Positions 12,610 to 22,462 are shown, counted from the stretch's first letter. The stretch is DNA of 64,000 nucleotides from Methanobacterium sp. UBA353 (GCA_002496805.1 DALO01000002.1:355730-419729); one strand, 5' to 3'. A program made the numbers and translations. Notes: generated by a model not told the origin, from the letters alone.

Positions 12610-13296
12610 ATGCATATTATGGAAGGTTTCCTGCCTTGGGAATGGTGCTTATTATGGTATGTAATATCACTTCCCGTGGTGGCTTATGGTGTTTTGCAGA
12701 TTAAAAAGATAACTGAGAAAAATCCAGAATCAAAACCGTTACTTGCAGTTTCAGGAGCTTTTGTCTTTGTACTATCATCTCTTAAACTACCTTCAGTTAC
12801 AGGTAGTTGTTCTCATCCTACTGGTACTGGTTTAGGGTCAGTACTCTTTGGACCAGCTGTAGCCAGCGTACTTGGGGCTATTGTTTTGGTTTTCCAAGCA
12901 CTTCTCCTGGCTCACGGTGGTCTTTCCACATTGGGGGCAAACATTTTTTCAATGGGAATAATCGGTCCATTAGTTGCCTGGTTGGTTTATAAAGGTGTTC
13001 AGAGGGTTAACGGATCCACCCTACTCGGAGTTTTCCTGGCAGCAGCTCTGGCAAATCTCATGACTTACGTAACCACTGCTATCCAATTATCTTTGGCCTT
13101 CCCAGTTCCCAGTTTCGGGGTGGCTTTCAACAACTTCATGTTGATCTTTGCTGTTACCCAAATACCTCTGGCTATTGCTGAAGGACTCCTTACTGTGGTG
13201 ATATTCGATTACATCATGAAGCTCCGGCCAGACATCTTGGAGAACTTGAAGGTTATTGGCACTAAAATGAAGGAAAAAGTAGGGGCGGTGATGTAA
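12610..13296 (+). CDS. cbiM: Cobalt ECF transporter substrate-binding membrane protein CbiM
   Basis: CbiM is the substrate-specific membrane component of the cobalt ECF transporter. It begins with the diagnostic MHIMEGFLP, whose free N-terminus and His2 take part in metal binding. It has about seven hydrophobic segments and the SCSHPTGTG loop (about residues 71-79) that also contributes ligands. The 228-residue length is normal. A good ribosome site (gaggaggatt) precedes the ATG. cbiN follows after one base, so the two are co-translated. Cobalt import serves cobamide synthesis, needed for the methyl-transfer step of methanogenesis. Confidence 0.94.
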   Translation: MHIMEGFLPWEWCLLWYVISLPVVAYGVLQIKKITEKNPESKPLLAVSGAFVFVLSSLKLPSVTGSCSHPTGTGLGSVLFGPAVASVLGAIVLVFQALLLAHGGLSTLGANIFSMGIIGPLVAWLVYKGVQRVNGSTLLGVFLAAALANLMTYVTTAIQLSLAFPVPSFGVAFNNFMLIFAVTQIPLAIAEGLLTVVIFDYIMKLRPDILENLKVIGTKMKEKVGAVM

Positions 13297-13297
13297 G

Positions 13298-13588
13298 ATG
13301 AATAATAAACAATACCTTGTCCTACTGGCTTTAGTGGCCATTATCGCCATCATACCATTGGCTATGTACAGTGGTTTGGGTGAAGATGATGGTTTCTTTG
13401 GCGGAGCAGACGGAGCAGCCAGTGAAGCAATAGAAGAAACCGGATATGAACCTTGGTTTGAGTCCATCTGGGAACCACCAAGTGGTGAGATTGAAAGCTT
13501 ACTTTTCGCCCTTCAAGCAGCTATTGGTGCTGCCATTATTGGTTATGTTCTGGGATACTATAATGGCCGAGCCAAGAAAGATGAATAA
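13298..13588 (+). CDS. cbiN: Cobalt transporter auxiliary subunit CbiN
   Basis: A 96-residue protein with two transmembrane segments (about residues 6-25 and 67-88) separated by an acidic extracellular loop (GLGEDDGFFGGADGAASEAI), the standard CbiN architecture. CbiN assists metal loading of CbiM. It starts one base after the cbiM stop. A hairpin terminator follows, so cbiMN may form a transcription unit separate from cbiQ. Confidence 0.92.
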   Translation: MNNKQYLVLLALVAIIAIIPLAMYSGLGEDDGFFGGADGAASEAIEETGYEPWFESIWEPPSGEIESLLFALQAAIGAAIIGYVLGYYNGRAKKDE

Positions 13589-13615
13589 TTGAAAAAAACC
13601 AAAAATCATAAAATA

Positions 13616-13647
13616 AGGGAGTTAAATTTCTCCCTGAATATTTTTTT
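13616..13647 (+). terminator. Hairpin and T-run between cbiN and cbiQ
   Basis: agggag/ctccct with an 8-base loop (13616-13635) is followed by gaata and a run of nine T. It would end or weaken transcription between cbiMN and cbiQ. Confidence 0.6.
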
Positions 13648-13690
13648 TTAAATTTGATAAGGTAAACTTGAATTAATATAAAGTAAAATA

Positions 13691-13701
13691 TAAGTATACG
13701 T
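13691..13701 (+). repeat. 11-bp repeat TAAGTATACGT, copy upstream of cbiQ
   Basis: The same 11 bases recur at 14616-14626, downstream of cbiQ. The core gtatac is palindromic. This copy sits in a tataagtata context that could itself be the cbiQ TATA box, about 80 bases before the start. Confidence 0.4.
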
Positions 13702-13769
13702 TGGGAGTAATTGAAAACAGCTTAAGTAAAACTAAGATTTACACTTAATAATCTAAGGTGATACCTTAA

Positions 13770-14558
13770 ATGTTTAATAACACTCTAGATAGTTATGCTC
13801 ACTATAATAACCTTAAAAATATTAACACGTTCTTTAAAGTTATTTTTGCCATAACAACCATGTTGGTGAGTCTTATATCCTCGTCTCCGGTGGTGCCTTT
13901 GTTAATAGCGCTAGTTATGTCTTTTTTAATTGTATCCCAGGCAAAAATCCCCTGGAAGTTCTACCTAAAATTTTTAGCATTGCCTTTTTTTTTCGGATTA
14001 ATAACTTTCATATTCATGGCATTTTTTTTTGGAGTGGGTGCCCATATCCTTGATCTGGGAATATTCAATCTTGCAGTAACTGAAGATGGTTTTAACCTGG
14101 GATTACTTACTTTTTCCAGAATTCTGGCTGGATTTACATGCATGGCTTTCTTGGCCCTTACCATCCCCATGACTGAACTATTTTCAGAACTGGAACGCTT
14201 AAAAATCCCCCAAATAGTCGTGGAACTGGCTATGTTAATGTACCGTTACATTTTCATCTTCCTGGATGAGGCCATTAACATGTACCATGCCCAGGAAACA
14301 CGTTTAGGATATTCTTCCCTACCAAAATCCTTTAAATCTATGGGAATGTTGGGCAGTAATCTGTTCATACGAACCTGGATTAGAGGTGAACAAGCACACA
14401 TTGCTATGGAATCTAGATGCTATACTGGTTCATTAAAAACTTCAAAATCTCCAGAAAGCCTTAAAAATGCGGGAAAGCGTAATTTAATCCTATTAGTTTT
14501 GTTTGAACTGGTCCTCTTGTTCGGAGTATACTTAACAAGTAACTTTAGTTTCTTTTAA
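13770..14558 (+). CDS. cbiQ: Cobalt ECF transporter T component CbiQ
   Basis: CbiQ is the energy-coupling membrane component that links the ATPase to CbiM. It has 262 residues with about five hydrophobic helices and two family-type short motifs with Ala-Arg-Gly-like character in the cytoplasmic helices (RLGYSSLPKSF region and MESRCYTGS near residues 210-218). The ribosome site aaggtgat lies 7 bases before the ATG. It is separated from cbiN by a terminator-like hairpin and from cbiO by a 1.1-kb stretch holding an integrase scar, an unusual break in an operon that is normally tight. Confidence 0.9.
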   Translation: MFNNTLDSYAHYNNLKNINTFFKVIFAITTMLVSLISSSPVVPLLIALVMSFLIVSQAKIPWKFYLKFLALPFFFGLITFIFMAFFFGVGAHILDLGIFNLAVTEDGFNLGLLTFSRILAGFTCMAFLALTIPMTELFSELERLKIPQIVVELAMLMYRYIFIFLDEAINMYHAQETRLGYSSLPKSFKSMGMLGSNLFIRTWIRGEQAHIAMESRCYTGSLKTSKSPESLKNAGKRNLILLVLFELVLLFGVYLTSNFSFF

Positions 14559-15332
14559 AAAATGATTATTACATGTAGAATTACTGATTTATTCTCTAAA
14601 TATTCATCCTAGATGTAAGTATACGTAAAAAAACAAACTAAAGTAAATACCGAAAAGACTTATTTGACGCATATCCAAACACAAAACATGAAAGTGTAAA
14701 AAGTCTAAATCTAAACGATACGTTGTTTCTAATTTTTGCAAGTATTTATCCTTATGAGAAGATCTTCACTACCTTTTTGTTGATTACTTTTCATGTGCTC
14801 TTTTGGACAATACAAATGACTAACTTTCTGTATAGTAATGTTCCCCCACGATTGGCAGGGGAGGTGGAAAAATTCAAGAGCAAGTTAAAACAGTGCCTTT
14901 TGGAGCAATGGCAATTCTATATCGCCCCGAATTATTTCCCGATCATGAGGAAGTAATTATCTACGAACATGACGAATTCAGGTGAATATTTTTTTTTAAG
15001 CATCAGTGACCTCATTTTAGAGATTTTCTTAAAAAAAAACGTCAACAAAAAAACATTCGTAGAATTAGGGGAAAATGGATTTGGTTCACGAACCGGGTCC
15101 ATTAATAAATAATAGTCTCAAAGATTTTTTCACCGAAAATCCCTGTCAAAGCTACTTGGATACCCAGATGCAAAAAACATGGTTGAATAGGAAGAAAAAA
15201 AATATTAAAGTCATTAGTCTTTGATTATATCAGGAGCTAACTTTAGATTTATTTTATAAAGTCAACTTGGATCAATGAGGAGGTATAGTTAGGATATATT
15301 TTTCTTGAATTACGAATTCTACGAGTTGATCA
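14559..15332. other. Insertion-scar region between cbiQ and cbiO (no intact gene)
   Basis: No intact gene is present. A second TAAGTATACGT lies at 14616-14626. On the plus strand about 14850-14988 an open frame reads GRGGGKIQEQVKTVPFGAMA then ILYRPELFPDHEEVIIYEHD, ending at TGA; it looks strongly coding-like but has stops just before it and no start. A further short coding-like stretch is at about 15004-15110 (ELGENGFGSRTGSINK). I cannot name the family. They look like remains of cargo genes of the element whose integrase scar follows. The 77-codon ORF at 14723-14956 overlaps these in another frame and is not convincing. Confidence 0.45.
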
Positions 15333-15609
15333 TTATCCTTTCACGATATTTCTTGTAATCCTTTTGTTTTCCATATTCTCTACAAAATCGAGAGCATAAC
15401 CACTAACTTTCCTGTTACTAAGACGTATTTATTTTTCTTCTTTGCTTTCTGTTTCGTCAATTATTTCAGAAGGTCCCTCACTAATATGATTTCTGTAATC
15501 CCTCATTTTGCGCTTATATTCATTTATTGTCTGAGTTCTAATTTCTCTAGAACGAATAAAATCAGTTATGCAATGATCATTTTTTTATATCATTTAAATT
15601 AAATTTCAA
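15333..15609 (-). pseudogene. Decayed tyrosine recombinase (integrase), N-terminal part
   Basis: On the minus strand, a start TTG at 15609 with ribosome site aaggag (15616-15621) opens MKFNLNDIKK, then stops in a run of seven A. One base of slippage restores NDHCITDFIRSREIRTQTIN and EYKRKMRDYRNHISEGPSEI, then an acidic ETESKEEK and TAA. In the same frame past the stop the sequence continues IRLSNRKVSGYALDFVENME and NKRITRNIVKG to TAA 15333-15335. The S-R-x-I-R...T-x-x-x-Y pattern, the 'P.E.I.E' linker, and DF.E.ME.K.I...... match the SAM-like core-binding domain of archaeal phage-type integrases. The catalytic domain with its R...HxxR...Y set is not recoverable, so the gene is dead: frameshift, internal stop, and missing C-terminus. 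Confidence 0.72.
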
Positions 15610-15672
15610 CTCAGACTCCTTATTTGATAATTATTTCTGGAACAAAAAAATGTTCACATAGGTATGATAAAT

Positions 15673-16512
15673 ATGAATGTCATAGAAACCAAAGATGTCA
15701 GTTACAAATATCCTGATGGCACACCTGCCCTGGAAAAAGTGAACTTCCATGCGCCTAAAGGTAAAATTATAGCTCTTTTAGGCCCTAATGGGGCTGGAAA
15801 ATCTACGCTCTTCTTACATTTTAATGGAATACTTAAACCCTCTGCTGGAACTGTAATGGTGGATGATGAACCATTGGATTATGCTAAAAAGACTCTGATG
15901 CGTGTTCGACAGAAAGTGGGCATAGTATTCCAGAACCCTGATGATCAGCTTTTTGCCCCAACAGTGGGAGAGGATGTGGCTTTCGGACCACTGAACATGG
16001 GCTTGGAACAGGATGAAGTGGAAAAAAGGGTGAATGAAGCCCTGAAAAGAGTTGGAATGGAAGGGTATGGTAATAGGCCCCCTCATCACCTCAGTGGTGG
16101 TGAAAAAAAACGGGTGGCCATAGCCGGGATCCTGGCCATGCGTCCGGAGATAATGGTACTGGACGAACCCACTAGTGGATTAGACCCTAAAGGAGCCTCT
16201 CAGATCTTGCGCATACTCTACCAATTGAATAAAGAAGGTATGTCAATAGTTATATCCACCCACGATGTTGATTTAGTCCCATTATATGCTTCAAGTGTTT
16301 ATATCATTAGTGAAGGTCAGATTATTAAGGAAGGAACACCCCAAACAGTTTTTGATGATGAAAAAACCGTCCGAGGTGCTAACCTTCGACTGCCCAGGAT
16401 CGCACATCTAATGGAAATATTGGAAAAGGAAGATGGTCTGCCCTTTGATAAACCATACCCCCTAACTATTGGAGAGGCAAGAAAAGAATTATTAAAACAT
16501 TTAAAATATTAA
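15673..16512 (+). CDS. cbiO: Cobalt ECF transporter ATP-binding protein CbiO
   Basis: This is the ABC ATPase of the cobalt ECF transporter. Visible motifs are Walker A GPNGAGKST, Q-loop VFQNPDDQLFAPTVGEDVAFGP (the FAPTV variant is typical of CbiO/EcfA), signature LSGGEKKRVAIAG, Walker B MVLDEPTSGLDP and the switch histidine STHDVD. I use ATG 15673 rather than 15664, because ggtatgat is a partial ribosome site for the second ATG and the family starts at MxxIETxDVSY. It would be co-transcribed with cbiMNQ in most genomes; here 1.1 kb separates it from cbiQ, so it probably needs its own promoter. Confidence 0.92.
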   Translation: MNVIETKDVSYKYPDGTPALEKVNFHAPKGKIIALLGPNGAGKSTLFLHFNGILKPSAGTVMVDDEPLDYAKKTLMRVRQKVGIVFQNPDDQLFAPTVGEDVAFGPLNMGLEQDEVEKRVNEALKRVGMEGYGNRPPHHLSGGEKKRVAIAGILAMRPEIMVLDEPTSGLDPKGASQILRILYQLNKEGMSIVISTHDVDLVPLYASSVYIISEGQIIKEGTPQTVFDDEKTVRGANLRLPRIAHLMEILEKEDGLPFDKPYPLTIGEARKELLKHLKY

Positions 16513-16597
16513 TAATTGACTCATATAATTCTGATAATAATAAAAAAATTCCTATTTTTATATTTTTTTCATTTCTATAACTAAAATGGTGTTTTAA

Positions 16598-17761
16598 ATG
16601 GAAAAAGCACAAATAGCAGTGAGTGAATGCAAATCTTATTCTGTTAAAGAGGTTTACGCTGCAACTAAAACTTGTTTAGAATCATTGGGTGGATTAAAGA
16701 ACTATGTTAGTTCAGGAGATATAGTTTTACTCAAACCAAACTTGCTCCAGGCTAGCAGCCCCGATAAATACATCACCACCCATCCGGCAATAGTTGAATC
16801 TGTCATCTGTTTGGTAAAAGATGTTGGTGGCATTCCCCAAGTGGGAGATAGTCCTGGTGCATTTGAAAGAAACATAAAGAAATATTGGGATGCAACTGGA
16901 CTCACTGATGTCTGTGAAAGATTAGATGTTGAATTAGTCAATTTTGAAAATTCAGGAAGCTATCATAAACAGAGAAATGGTCAGGATTATTACATAGCCA
17001 AACCAGTTCTGGATGCAGACCTGGTGATTAACTTGCCTAAAATCAAAACACATAGCCTCACAATTCTTACTTGCGCTATTAAAAACCTTTATGGGACTGT
17101 ACCTGGCTTTATAAAGACAGAATATCATAAAATAGCCCCCCAACCGTCTAAATTCTCTGAAAAAGTGGTTGATATCTACGCGTTGAATCCGCCCTGCCTC
17201 CATATTGTGGATGGTGTTATAGGAATGGATGGATATGGTCCTTCATCTGGTGATCCACGTTACTTGGGCATGGTACTGGCTGGGAATGATGGCGTTGCCA
17301 TGGATAGTGCAATCACCCATATTTTAGGGCGGAACCCCCTCAAAATTCCCACCAACCGCATAGCACATCATCAAGGGCTGGGAAAAGCAGACATGAAGCA
17401 TATTGAAGTCATAGGTGATGTTCCTGTAGTTAATGATTTTAAATGGCCTTCTAACATCTCATACACCATTGAACTGATCCCCGGACCATTGGCCCGGGGG
17501 GTAATGAATTTGTGGTATACCCGGCCGACTATTGATTTGGAAAAATGTACAAAGTGTTTGAAGTGCAAGGTGAGCTGCCCAACTAATGCTCTAAAAAAAC
17601 CAGGACAACTGACTGAGGATCATGTGCAATATGTTCCTGAATTTGACTATAAAAAGTGTATTAACTGTTTATGCTGTATGGAAATGTGTCCTGAGAAAGC
17701 TATTTATAATGGTAAAAGTCTGCTTTATAAGTTCACTTCCCTTTTTTCAAGAACAGACTAA
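16598..17761 (+). CDS. DUF362 protein with C-terminal 2[4Fe-4S] ferredoxin domain
   Basis: The N-terminal DUF362 domain (about residues 1-300; DIVLLKPNLL, THPAIVESVI, GDSPGAFERN, LPKIKTHSLT, AIKNLYG...) is followed by a ferredoxin module with two cysteine sets, CTKCLKCKVSC plus P and CINCLCCMEMC plus P. DUF362-ferredoxin proteins are common in methanogens and anaerobic bacteria. Their reaction is not established, and an electron-transfer role is inferred from the clusters. It is monocistronic as seen. Confidence 0.85.
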   Translation: MEKAQIAVSECKSYSVKEVYAATKTCLESLGGLKNYVSSGDIVLLKPNLLQASSPDKYITTHPAIVESVICLVKDVGGIPQVGDSPGAFERNIKKYWDATGLTDVCERLDVELVNFENSGSYHKQRNGQDYYIAKPVLDADLVINLPKIKTHSLTILTCAIKNLYGTVPGFIKTEYHKIAPQPSKFSEKVVDIYALNPPCLHIVDGVIGMDGYGPSSGDPRYLGMVLAGNDGVAMDSAITHILGRNPLKIPTNRIAHHQGLGKADMKHIEVIGDVPVVNDFKWPSNISYTIELIPGPLARGVMNLWYTRPTIDLEKCTKCLKCKVSCPTNALKKPGQLTEDHVQYVPEFDYKKCINCLCCMEMCPEKAIYNGKSLLYKFTSLFSRTD

Positions 17762-17829
17762 AATATTCCTTAAATATCATATCTAGCAATTTTTTAAAAA
17801 AAGGATTGTTTTAAGGGAATTAACCGATC

Positions 17830-18339
17830 TTAAAGAGTTAATTTGGATTCTCTTTTTTGAGATTCATAATTGTTTTTTTTTAGTATAACCCTATCCTTGC
17901 ATAATCTTCCGTCCTCATAGATATGTTCTGGATAATTATCAATGAAGAAGTTTTTTTCAACATCAACTATTTCAAAACCCACTTTCTGGTACAAGTGGAG
18001 TTGTTTAATTCCACAATCACCAGTTTTAATGGTTATATTTTCAAACCCATTTTTCTTTGCCCTTAAAATGGCATCTTTTAATAAGGAAGTACCGATACCT
18101 TGCCCCTGGAGTTTTTCATCAACAGCAATATATTTAATTTCGATATTTTCTTCATCAATTAACTGCAGAACGTAAACTCCCAATATTTTATTCTGTTTTT
18201 CTAAAACAAACATTTCAGAATCTTTAATATTTTCATCGATGGCTTCTATTGTTTCTTCTGATAGTAATAATAGATCATATGGGATTTTTTCATATGTGTG
18301 AAGTTTTCTCACAGATTCTGTGATATTATTTGAATTCAT
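17830..18339 (-). CDS. GNAT family N-acetyltransferase
   Basis: A 169-residue GNAT fold. The acetyl-CoA loop is in KYIAVDEKLQGQGIGTSLLK (Q/R-x-x-G-x-G/A), followed by GFENITIKTGDCG and LYQKVGFEIVDVEKNF, the usual C-terminal strand. The substrate is unknown. The ribosome site aggga lies before the ATG. It precedes the downstream minus-strand gene only by position: 18361-18855 lies upstream on the same strand, 21 bases away, so the two may be co-transcribed. Confidence 0.83.
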   Translation of the reverse strand: MNSNNITESVRKLHTYEKIPYDLLLLSEETIEAIDENIKDSEMFVLEKQNKILGVYVLQLIDEENIEIKYIAVDEKLQGQGIGTSLLKDAILRAKKNGFENITIKTGDCGIKQLHLYQKVGFEIVDVEKNFFIDNYPEHIYEDGRLCKDRVILKKNNYESQKRESKLTL

Positions 18340-18360
18340 TTTTGTTCCCTAATAATGGAC

Positions 18361-18855
18361 TTAGTAATCCAATTCAGGTTGTTCTTCATATAGGAGGGAG
18401 AGCTTTTTAATGAAGGTTTCTTCATTGATTTCTCTTTTTGCGAAGCTTATTTGAAGATTCTCTATTTTTTGAATGTAATCCAATTCTTTATGATAATTTT
18501 CTTTAGCTTCCTCAAGAAACTCTGGATTAATTTCAGATTTTCCTCCAGAAACAATATTATCATATCCTTTTTTGGAACCTTCTCTATTAACCTTTGAATG
18601 TTCCTTTATTTGGGATATAAGGCTTTCACTGGACTCACCACTCTTAACTGAATTAATCAAGTCCTGATCAAACTCCGCAATCCAAGGGGTATTAATCAAA
18701 AATGATATGGCTGTTATTAATACCAAAAATCCTAATATTCCCATTCCAATTAGAAATATTTTATTTATGCCTTTTTTCCTGATTTTTTCACCACAATTCT
18801 GGCATCTGGTGGTATTTTCTTCATTTTCAGTGTTGCAGTGTTCACACTTAACCAT
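18361..18855 (-). CDS. Zinc-ribbon membrane protein, function unknown
   Basis: An N-terminal zinc ribbon (CEHCNTENEENTTRCQNCG, two CxxC pairs) is followed by one transmembrane helix (about residues 32-52, IFLIGMGILGFLVLITAISF) and a charged, helical C-terminal part of about 105 residues. The topology suggests a cytoplasmic ribbon and an external tail. I recognise no named family beyond the generic zinc-ribbon type. Confidence 0.65.
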   Translation of the reverse strand: MVKCEHCNTENEENTTRCQNCGEKIRKKGINKIFLIGMGILGFLVLITAISFLINTPWIAEFDQDLINSVKSGESSESLISQIKEHSKVNREGSKKGYDNIVSGGKSEINPEFLEEAKENYHKELDYIQKIENLQISFAKREINEETFIKKLSLLYEEQPELDY

Positions 18856-18890
18856 ATTTTAACGTCCCGATATTAAATCATTTAAAAGGT

Positions 18891-19277
18891 TTAATAAGCG
18901 ATTTTAATGGCCTTAGTGGGACATGAAGATGTGCAAAATCCGCATCCTATACATTTCTGGTCATCCAGTAGTACTGTCCAGTTTTCATCTATTTTAATGG
19001 CTTCTACTGGGCAGAGACTTACGCATTCACCACAATCTACGCACTTATCTTCATCCTTTTTAACCACTTTTTTAATGGGGTTGAGCTGGATTCCCTCTTT
19101 TTCCATGTATTTTATTCCTTCTTCTGCTTCACTGCCACTGATTTCTATAAGCATTTTACCGCCCTTAGGGGTGATATCAGCTCGCAGAATATTGAAGGTC
19201 ACATCATAAGTTTTGATTAAATCTGATATTACGTGTTTGTTCACGATTCTAGGTGAAAATTTTAGCCAAGCTTTCAC
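18891..19277 (-). CDS. NIL domain and 2[4Fe-4S] ferredoxin (homocysteine biosynthesis partner)
   Basis: An N-terminal NIL domain (about residues 1-70) is followed by [17 protein letters not shown] and [17 protein letters not shown], two complete [4Fe-4S] sets. It overlaps the stop of the upstream DUF39-CBS gene by four bases (GTG start within the stop region) and has its ribosome site (ggtgat, 19283-19288) inside that gene, so the two are translationally coupled. In Methanosarcina the corresponding pair is genetically implicated in making homocysteine from aspartate semialdehyde and sulfide; this ferredoxin is the presumed electron partner. Confidence 0.88.
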   Translation of the reverse strand: MKAWLKFSPRIVNKHVISDLIKTYDVTFNILRADITPKGGKMLIEISGSEAEEGIKYMEKEGIQLNPIKKVVKKDEDKCVDCGECVSLCPVEAIKIDENWTVLLDDQKCIGCGFCTSSCPTKAIKIAY

Positions 19278-20824
19278 TGGGAATCACCTTCCTTATTATT
19301 TTGGGAACACATAAGTCGAGATATATCCTCAGCGGTAATCATGCCTTTAACCAAGTTTTCCCGGTCAACTATGGGCATACCAGATATTTCATGTTTATCA
19401 ATGCGTCGGGCAATGACCTCCACTGGATCATCTTCCATGGCAACGATCACCTTTTTGGTCATCACTTCAGTCAATTTTTTACTGCCTTTGGCCACGGCAT
19501 GGGCAATATCCCACGAGGTTACAATTCCCATGAGTCTTCCAGGATGATCCACCACTGGCAAGTGGTTGATGTTGTTATCCACCATCTTCCGAGCAACACC
19601 AGAAATAGCTTCTTCTGCCTTGACAGTTATAACTGGTTTGATTTTGATATCTTTAACCATTATGGATGGCCTTCTAATCTCAAGGGGATTTACAGTGCAA
19701 CCCTTATTTGGAATACTTTTCACTGGATTTGTTAAGAGGAATTCTCCTTTTTCTATCCAAGTTTTAAGTTCTTCAGCAATTTCCAGTGCCTTTTTGAATG
19801 AGGATAGTGGTGAAGTCTGAACTTCATTTCCATCAATTGTTATTTTCCCAGTTTTAAGTTCATGATAGTTCGTTTCCTGAATAATAGGTCTGTCACGACG
19901 TGGAACACCGTAATCATAAATTTTACAACTGATTTCATGGTCACTGATACCTGTACGTTGAGCTATCTCCTCATTTAAGATGGGAATGGGAATACCCGCA
20001 CCTACATATAGGGTAGGCCCGTATTTAGGCATGGTTGCCCCCCTCAGATAATTCGAGTCCATTTTTTTCAAGTCACCTTGCAGCATTAGAGTCCCGGCTG
20101 ATTCTGTGGGAACACCATTTTTACGTTCCCCATCAGTTGCATGTTGAGTTCCCTGGCCCATTATGTAGCCTCGGCCACCGCATAGGAATATTTGTGTTCC
20201 AACACCAATGGTTTGGAAGTAAGGATCATTTAAAAGTGGGCTGAGTTCCCCTGCACTGGAATAACTAACATTACCCATTTGGGGTAGTAGTGTGCCCATG
20301 TAAGTGTAAAGAGTTTCTTCGGTGGAGTTGGTTGCCACGGCATAATTCTGGTAACAGTTCCGTGGATTAACCATGACTGCTTGGTTCAAATTTTCCAGGC
20401 TGATAAAAGTGTTTACTTCTGTTCGTGGGTAGCAATCGGTTCCGAAAGCCTCTGCTACCAGTTCAACTTCATTACCTCGCACCAGGTCTTCTAATACGTG
20501 GGCGCCACCATAATCAAATCCAATATCTGGGTTGTGGTGGGGTTGGGCTGCCCCTATATATGCATCTACAGCTGCTACGCCAGAGTATGCTTCCACTCCA
20601 TTAAGGTAGGTTCGGCTCATTTTAATGGGGGGGTCTGAATGTCCGAAATTGAAAAAAGCACCAGAAGAACACATAGCGCCGAATGTTCCGGTGGTTACCA
20701 CATCCACCTCTTTTGCAGCTTTTCCTGCACCATTTTCCTGCACAATACGGGTCATCTCACCAGCAGTGATCACTACTGCGTCTCCGTCTTTGATTTTTTG
20801 GTTTATTTCTTCAATGGTCTTCAC
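19274..20824 (-). CDS. DUF39 homocysteine biosynthesis protein with C-terminal CBS pair
   Basis: The large DUF39 domain (about residues 1-375) shows conserved cysteine-containing segments ([62 protein letters not shown]). Two CBS domains follow (about 395-510). DUF39 proteins together with the NIL-ferredoxin are implicated in homocysteine synthesis in methanogens lacking the standard route. The ORF opens at ATG 20887 but without a ribosome site. Family proteins begin near MKTIEEIN, and GGTTGTGA lies 5 bases before GTG 20824, so I start there (516 residues). GTG 20833 is another option. Confidence 0.87.
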   Translation of the reverse strand: MKTIEEINQKIKDGDAVVITAGEMTRIVQENGAGKAAKEVDVVTTGTFGAMCSSGAFFNFGHSDPPIKMSRTYLNGVEAYSGVAAVDAYIGAAQPHHNPDIGFDYGGAHVLEDLVRGNEVELVAEAFGTDCYPRTEVNTFISLENLNQAVMVNPRNCYQNYAVATNSTEETLYTYMGTLLPQMGNVSYSSAGELSPLLNDPYFQTIGVGTQIFLCGGRGYIMGQGTQHATDGERKNGVPTESAGTLMLQGDLKKMDSNYLRGATMPKYGPTLYVGAGIPIPILNEEIAQRTGISDHEISCKIYDYGVPRRDRPIIQETNYHELKTGKITIDGNEVQTSPLSSFKKALEIAEELKTWIEKGEFLLTNPVKSIPNKGCTVNPLEIRRPSIMVKDIKIKPVITVKAEEAISGVARKMVDNNINHLPVVDHPGRLMGIVTSWDIAHAVAKGSKKLTEVMTKKVIVAMEDDPVEVIARRIDKHEISGMPIVDRENLVKGMITAEDISRLMCSQNNKEGDSQ

Positions 20825-21088
20825 TTTTTTCACAACCGGTGCTTTTGTATAGTTAATAAAAGTATTATCATGGGAATGACATAACATTTATGATTTCTAA
20901 GCTATTTAAACAGAACTATTATATATTATATTTTTTTCGGATAATAATTTAAAATTCTGCTCTAAATTCATATATTATAACTTTAAATAATAAAAGCTCC
21001 AATCGTAACTAATTATTTGTTAAACCATAATAAAAAATAATCTCATAAAATTATATGTCATGAAGATCATATTAAAAATGGAGATAAC

Positions 21089-22462
21089 ATGAAAAAAGAG
21101 TTAGATCTGGACTTACTGGATAAAACATTAAAATCAGTTGAAAAACATGTTGACTATGCTGATATAAGAGTCAATGAGAGTGAAAATACTGTAATTGTTA
21201 TGAAAGATGGTAAAATCCAGGAGATAAGATCAGGTTCAGATCAGGGTATATGTTTGCGTGTTTTAAAGCAAGGTGCATGGGGGTTTTCCTATACCAACCA
21301 GTTCAACCGACTGGACAATTTAATTAAATCTGCCCTTAAACTGGCCAGCTCCCTTTCCAGTGATGTGGAACTAGCTCCTGCAGAAATTAGAACCGACAAA
21401 GTCAAATCCAATGCCCGGATTAAACTTTCTGATGTTTCTATTGAAGATAAAAAACTGGCTATGACTGAGGTTGAACAAGCAGCTAACTTGGATAAAGTGG
21501 TAAGCACCACTGTCAACTACGTTGACACTGAAGGCGCCACTTATTTTTTGAACTCGGAAGGGTCATCAATAAAAATGGAAGAAAATCGGGTGGCGCTCTT
21601 TCTGAATGCGGTGGCAGCATCAGAAAATAGCATTCAATTTGGACATAAAAGTACTGGTGGTGCCAAGGGTTTTGAGGCTATTGAAAAAGAAGATCTGGAA
21701 TTAATGGGAAGAACTACTGCTTCAAAGGCAATAAGATTACTTGATGCCAATATTCCACCTTCAGGACGCTTCCCAATAATAATGGATTCAGAACTTACCG
21801 GTGTTTTCATCCATGAGGCAGTAGGCCATGCATCTGAGGCTGACCTCATACTTCAAAATGATTCAATTCTAAAAGGTAATATTGGAACCCAGATTGGGTC
21901 TCCTTTGGTTACTATTATTGATGATGCCAGTATGGATGCCTTTGGATACTATGCCTATGATGCAGAGGGAGTAAAAGTGAGTAAAAACGTATTAGTTGAT
22001 GAAGGGAAATTAGTATCTCTTTTAAGCTCCAGAGAAACTGCCGCCAAACTGAATATCAAGTCCAGTGGAAATGCACGTTCAGGAATAGGGGATCAACCCA
22101 TTGTTCGTATGAGTAATACTTATCTTAAACCAGGAAAAATGAGTTTTGATGAACTCGCAGAGGATATAAAAAATGGAATATACCTTAAAGGTTCTAGGGG
22201 CGGCCAAGTGGATACAGGTAAAGGTGTTTTCCAGTTTAATGCTGCTGAATCATTCATGATTGAAAATGGACAAGTGACAGATCCACTTAGGGATGTTTCC
22301 CTTTCAGGTAACATACTGGAAATACTGCAGAAAGTAGATGCCGTGGGTTCAGATTTCCATATGGGGGTTGGATTCTGTGGTAAAGCTGGACAAACCGCAC
22401 CTGTCGGAGATGGAGGGCCTCACACCAGAGTCAGTGAAGCAACAGTAGGTGGTGCCCAGTAA
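21089..22462 (+). CDS. tldD: TldD family metalloprotease
   Basis: The 457-residue protein carries the TldD zinc motif HEAVGH (HExxxH, about residue 249) and the C-terminal glycine-rich stretch [20 protein letters not shown] with its conserved cysteine. N-terminal [20 protein letters not shown] and [15 protein letters not shown] are family hallmarks. In bacteria TldD works with TldE/PmbA to cut unfolded peptides; no tldE is next to it here. It ends directly against the AMMECR1 gene (TAA then ATG), so they form a two-gene unit. The ribosome site ggagat precedes the ATG. Confidence 0.9.
   Translation: MKKELDLDLLDKTLKSVEKHVDYADIRVNESENTVIVMKDGKIQEIRSGSDQGICLRVLKQGAWGFSYTNQFNRLDNLIKSALKLASSLSSDVELAPAEIRTDKVKSNARIKLSDVSIEDKKLAMTEVEQAANLDKVVSTTVNYVDTEGATYFLNSEGSSIKMEENRVALFLNAVAASENSIQFGHKSTGGAKGFEAIEKEDLELMGRTTASKAIRLLDANIPPSGRFPIIMDSELTGVFIHEAVGHASEADLILQNDSILKGNIGTQIGSPLVTIIDDASMDAFGYYAYDAEGVKVSKNVLVDEGKLVSLLSSRETAAKLNIKSSGNARSGIGDQPIVRMSNTYLKPGKMSFDELAEDIKNGIYLKGSRGGQVDTGKGVFQFNAAESFMIENGQVTDPLRDVSLSGNILEILQKVDAVGSDFHMGVGFCGKAGQTAPVGDGGPHTRVSEATVGGAQ

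Noticed and set aside
14723..14956. 77-codon plus-strand ORF
   Set aside because: The coding-like signal in this stretch is in a different frame (ending at about 14988); this ORF has no ribosome site.
19274..20887. DUF39 gene starting at ATG 20887
   Set aside because: No ribosome site, and the extra 21 residues precede the conserved opening; GTG 20824 with GGTTGTGA fits better.
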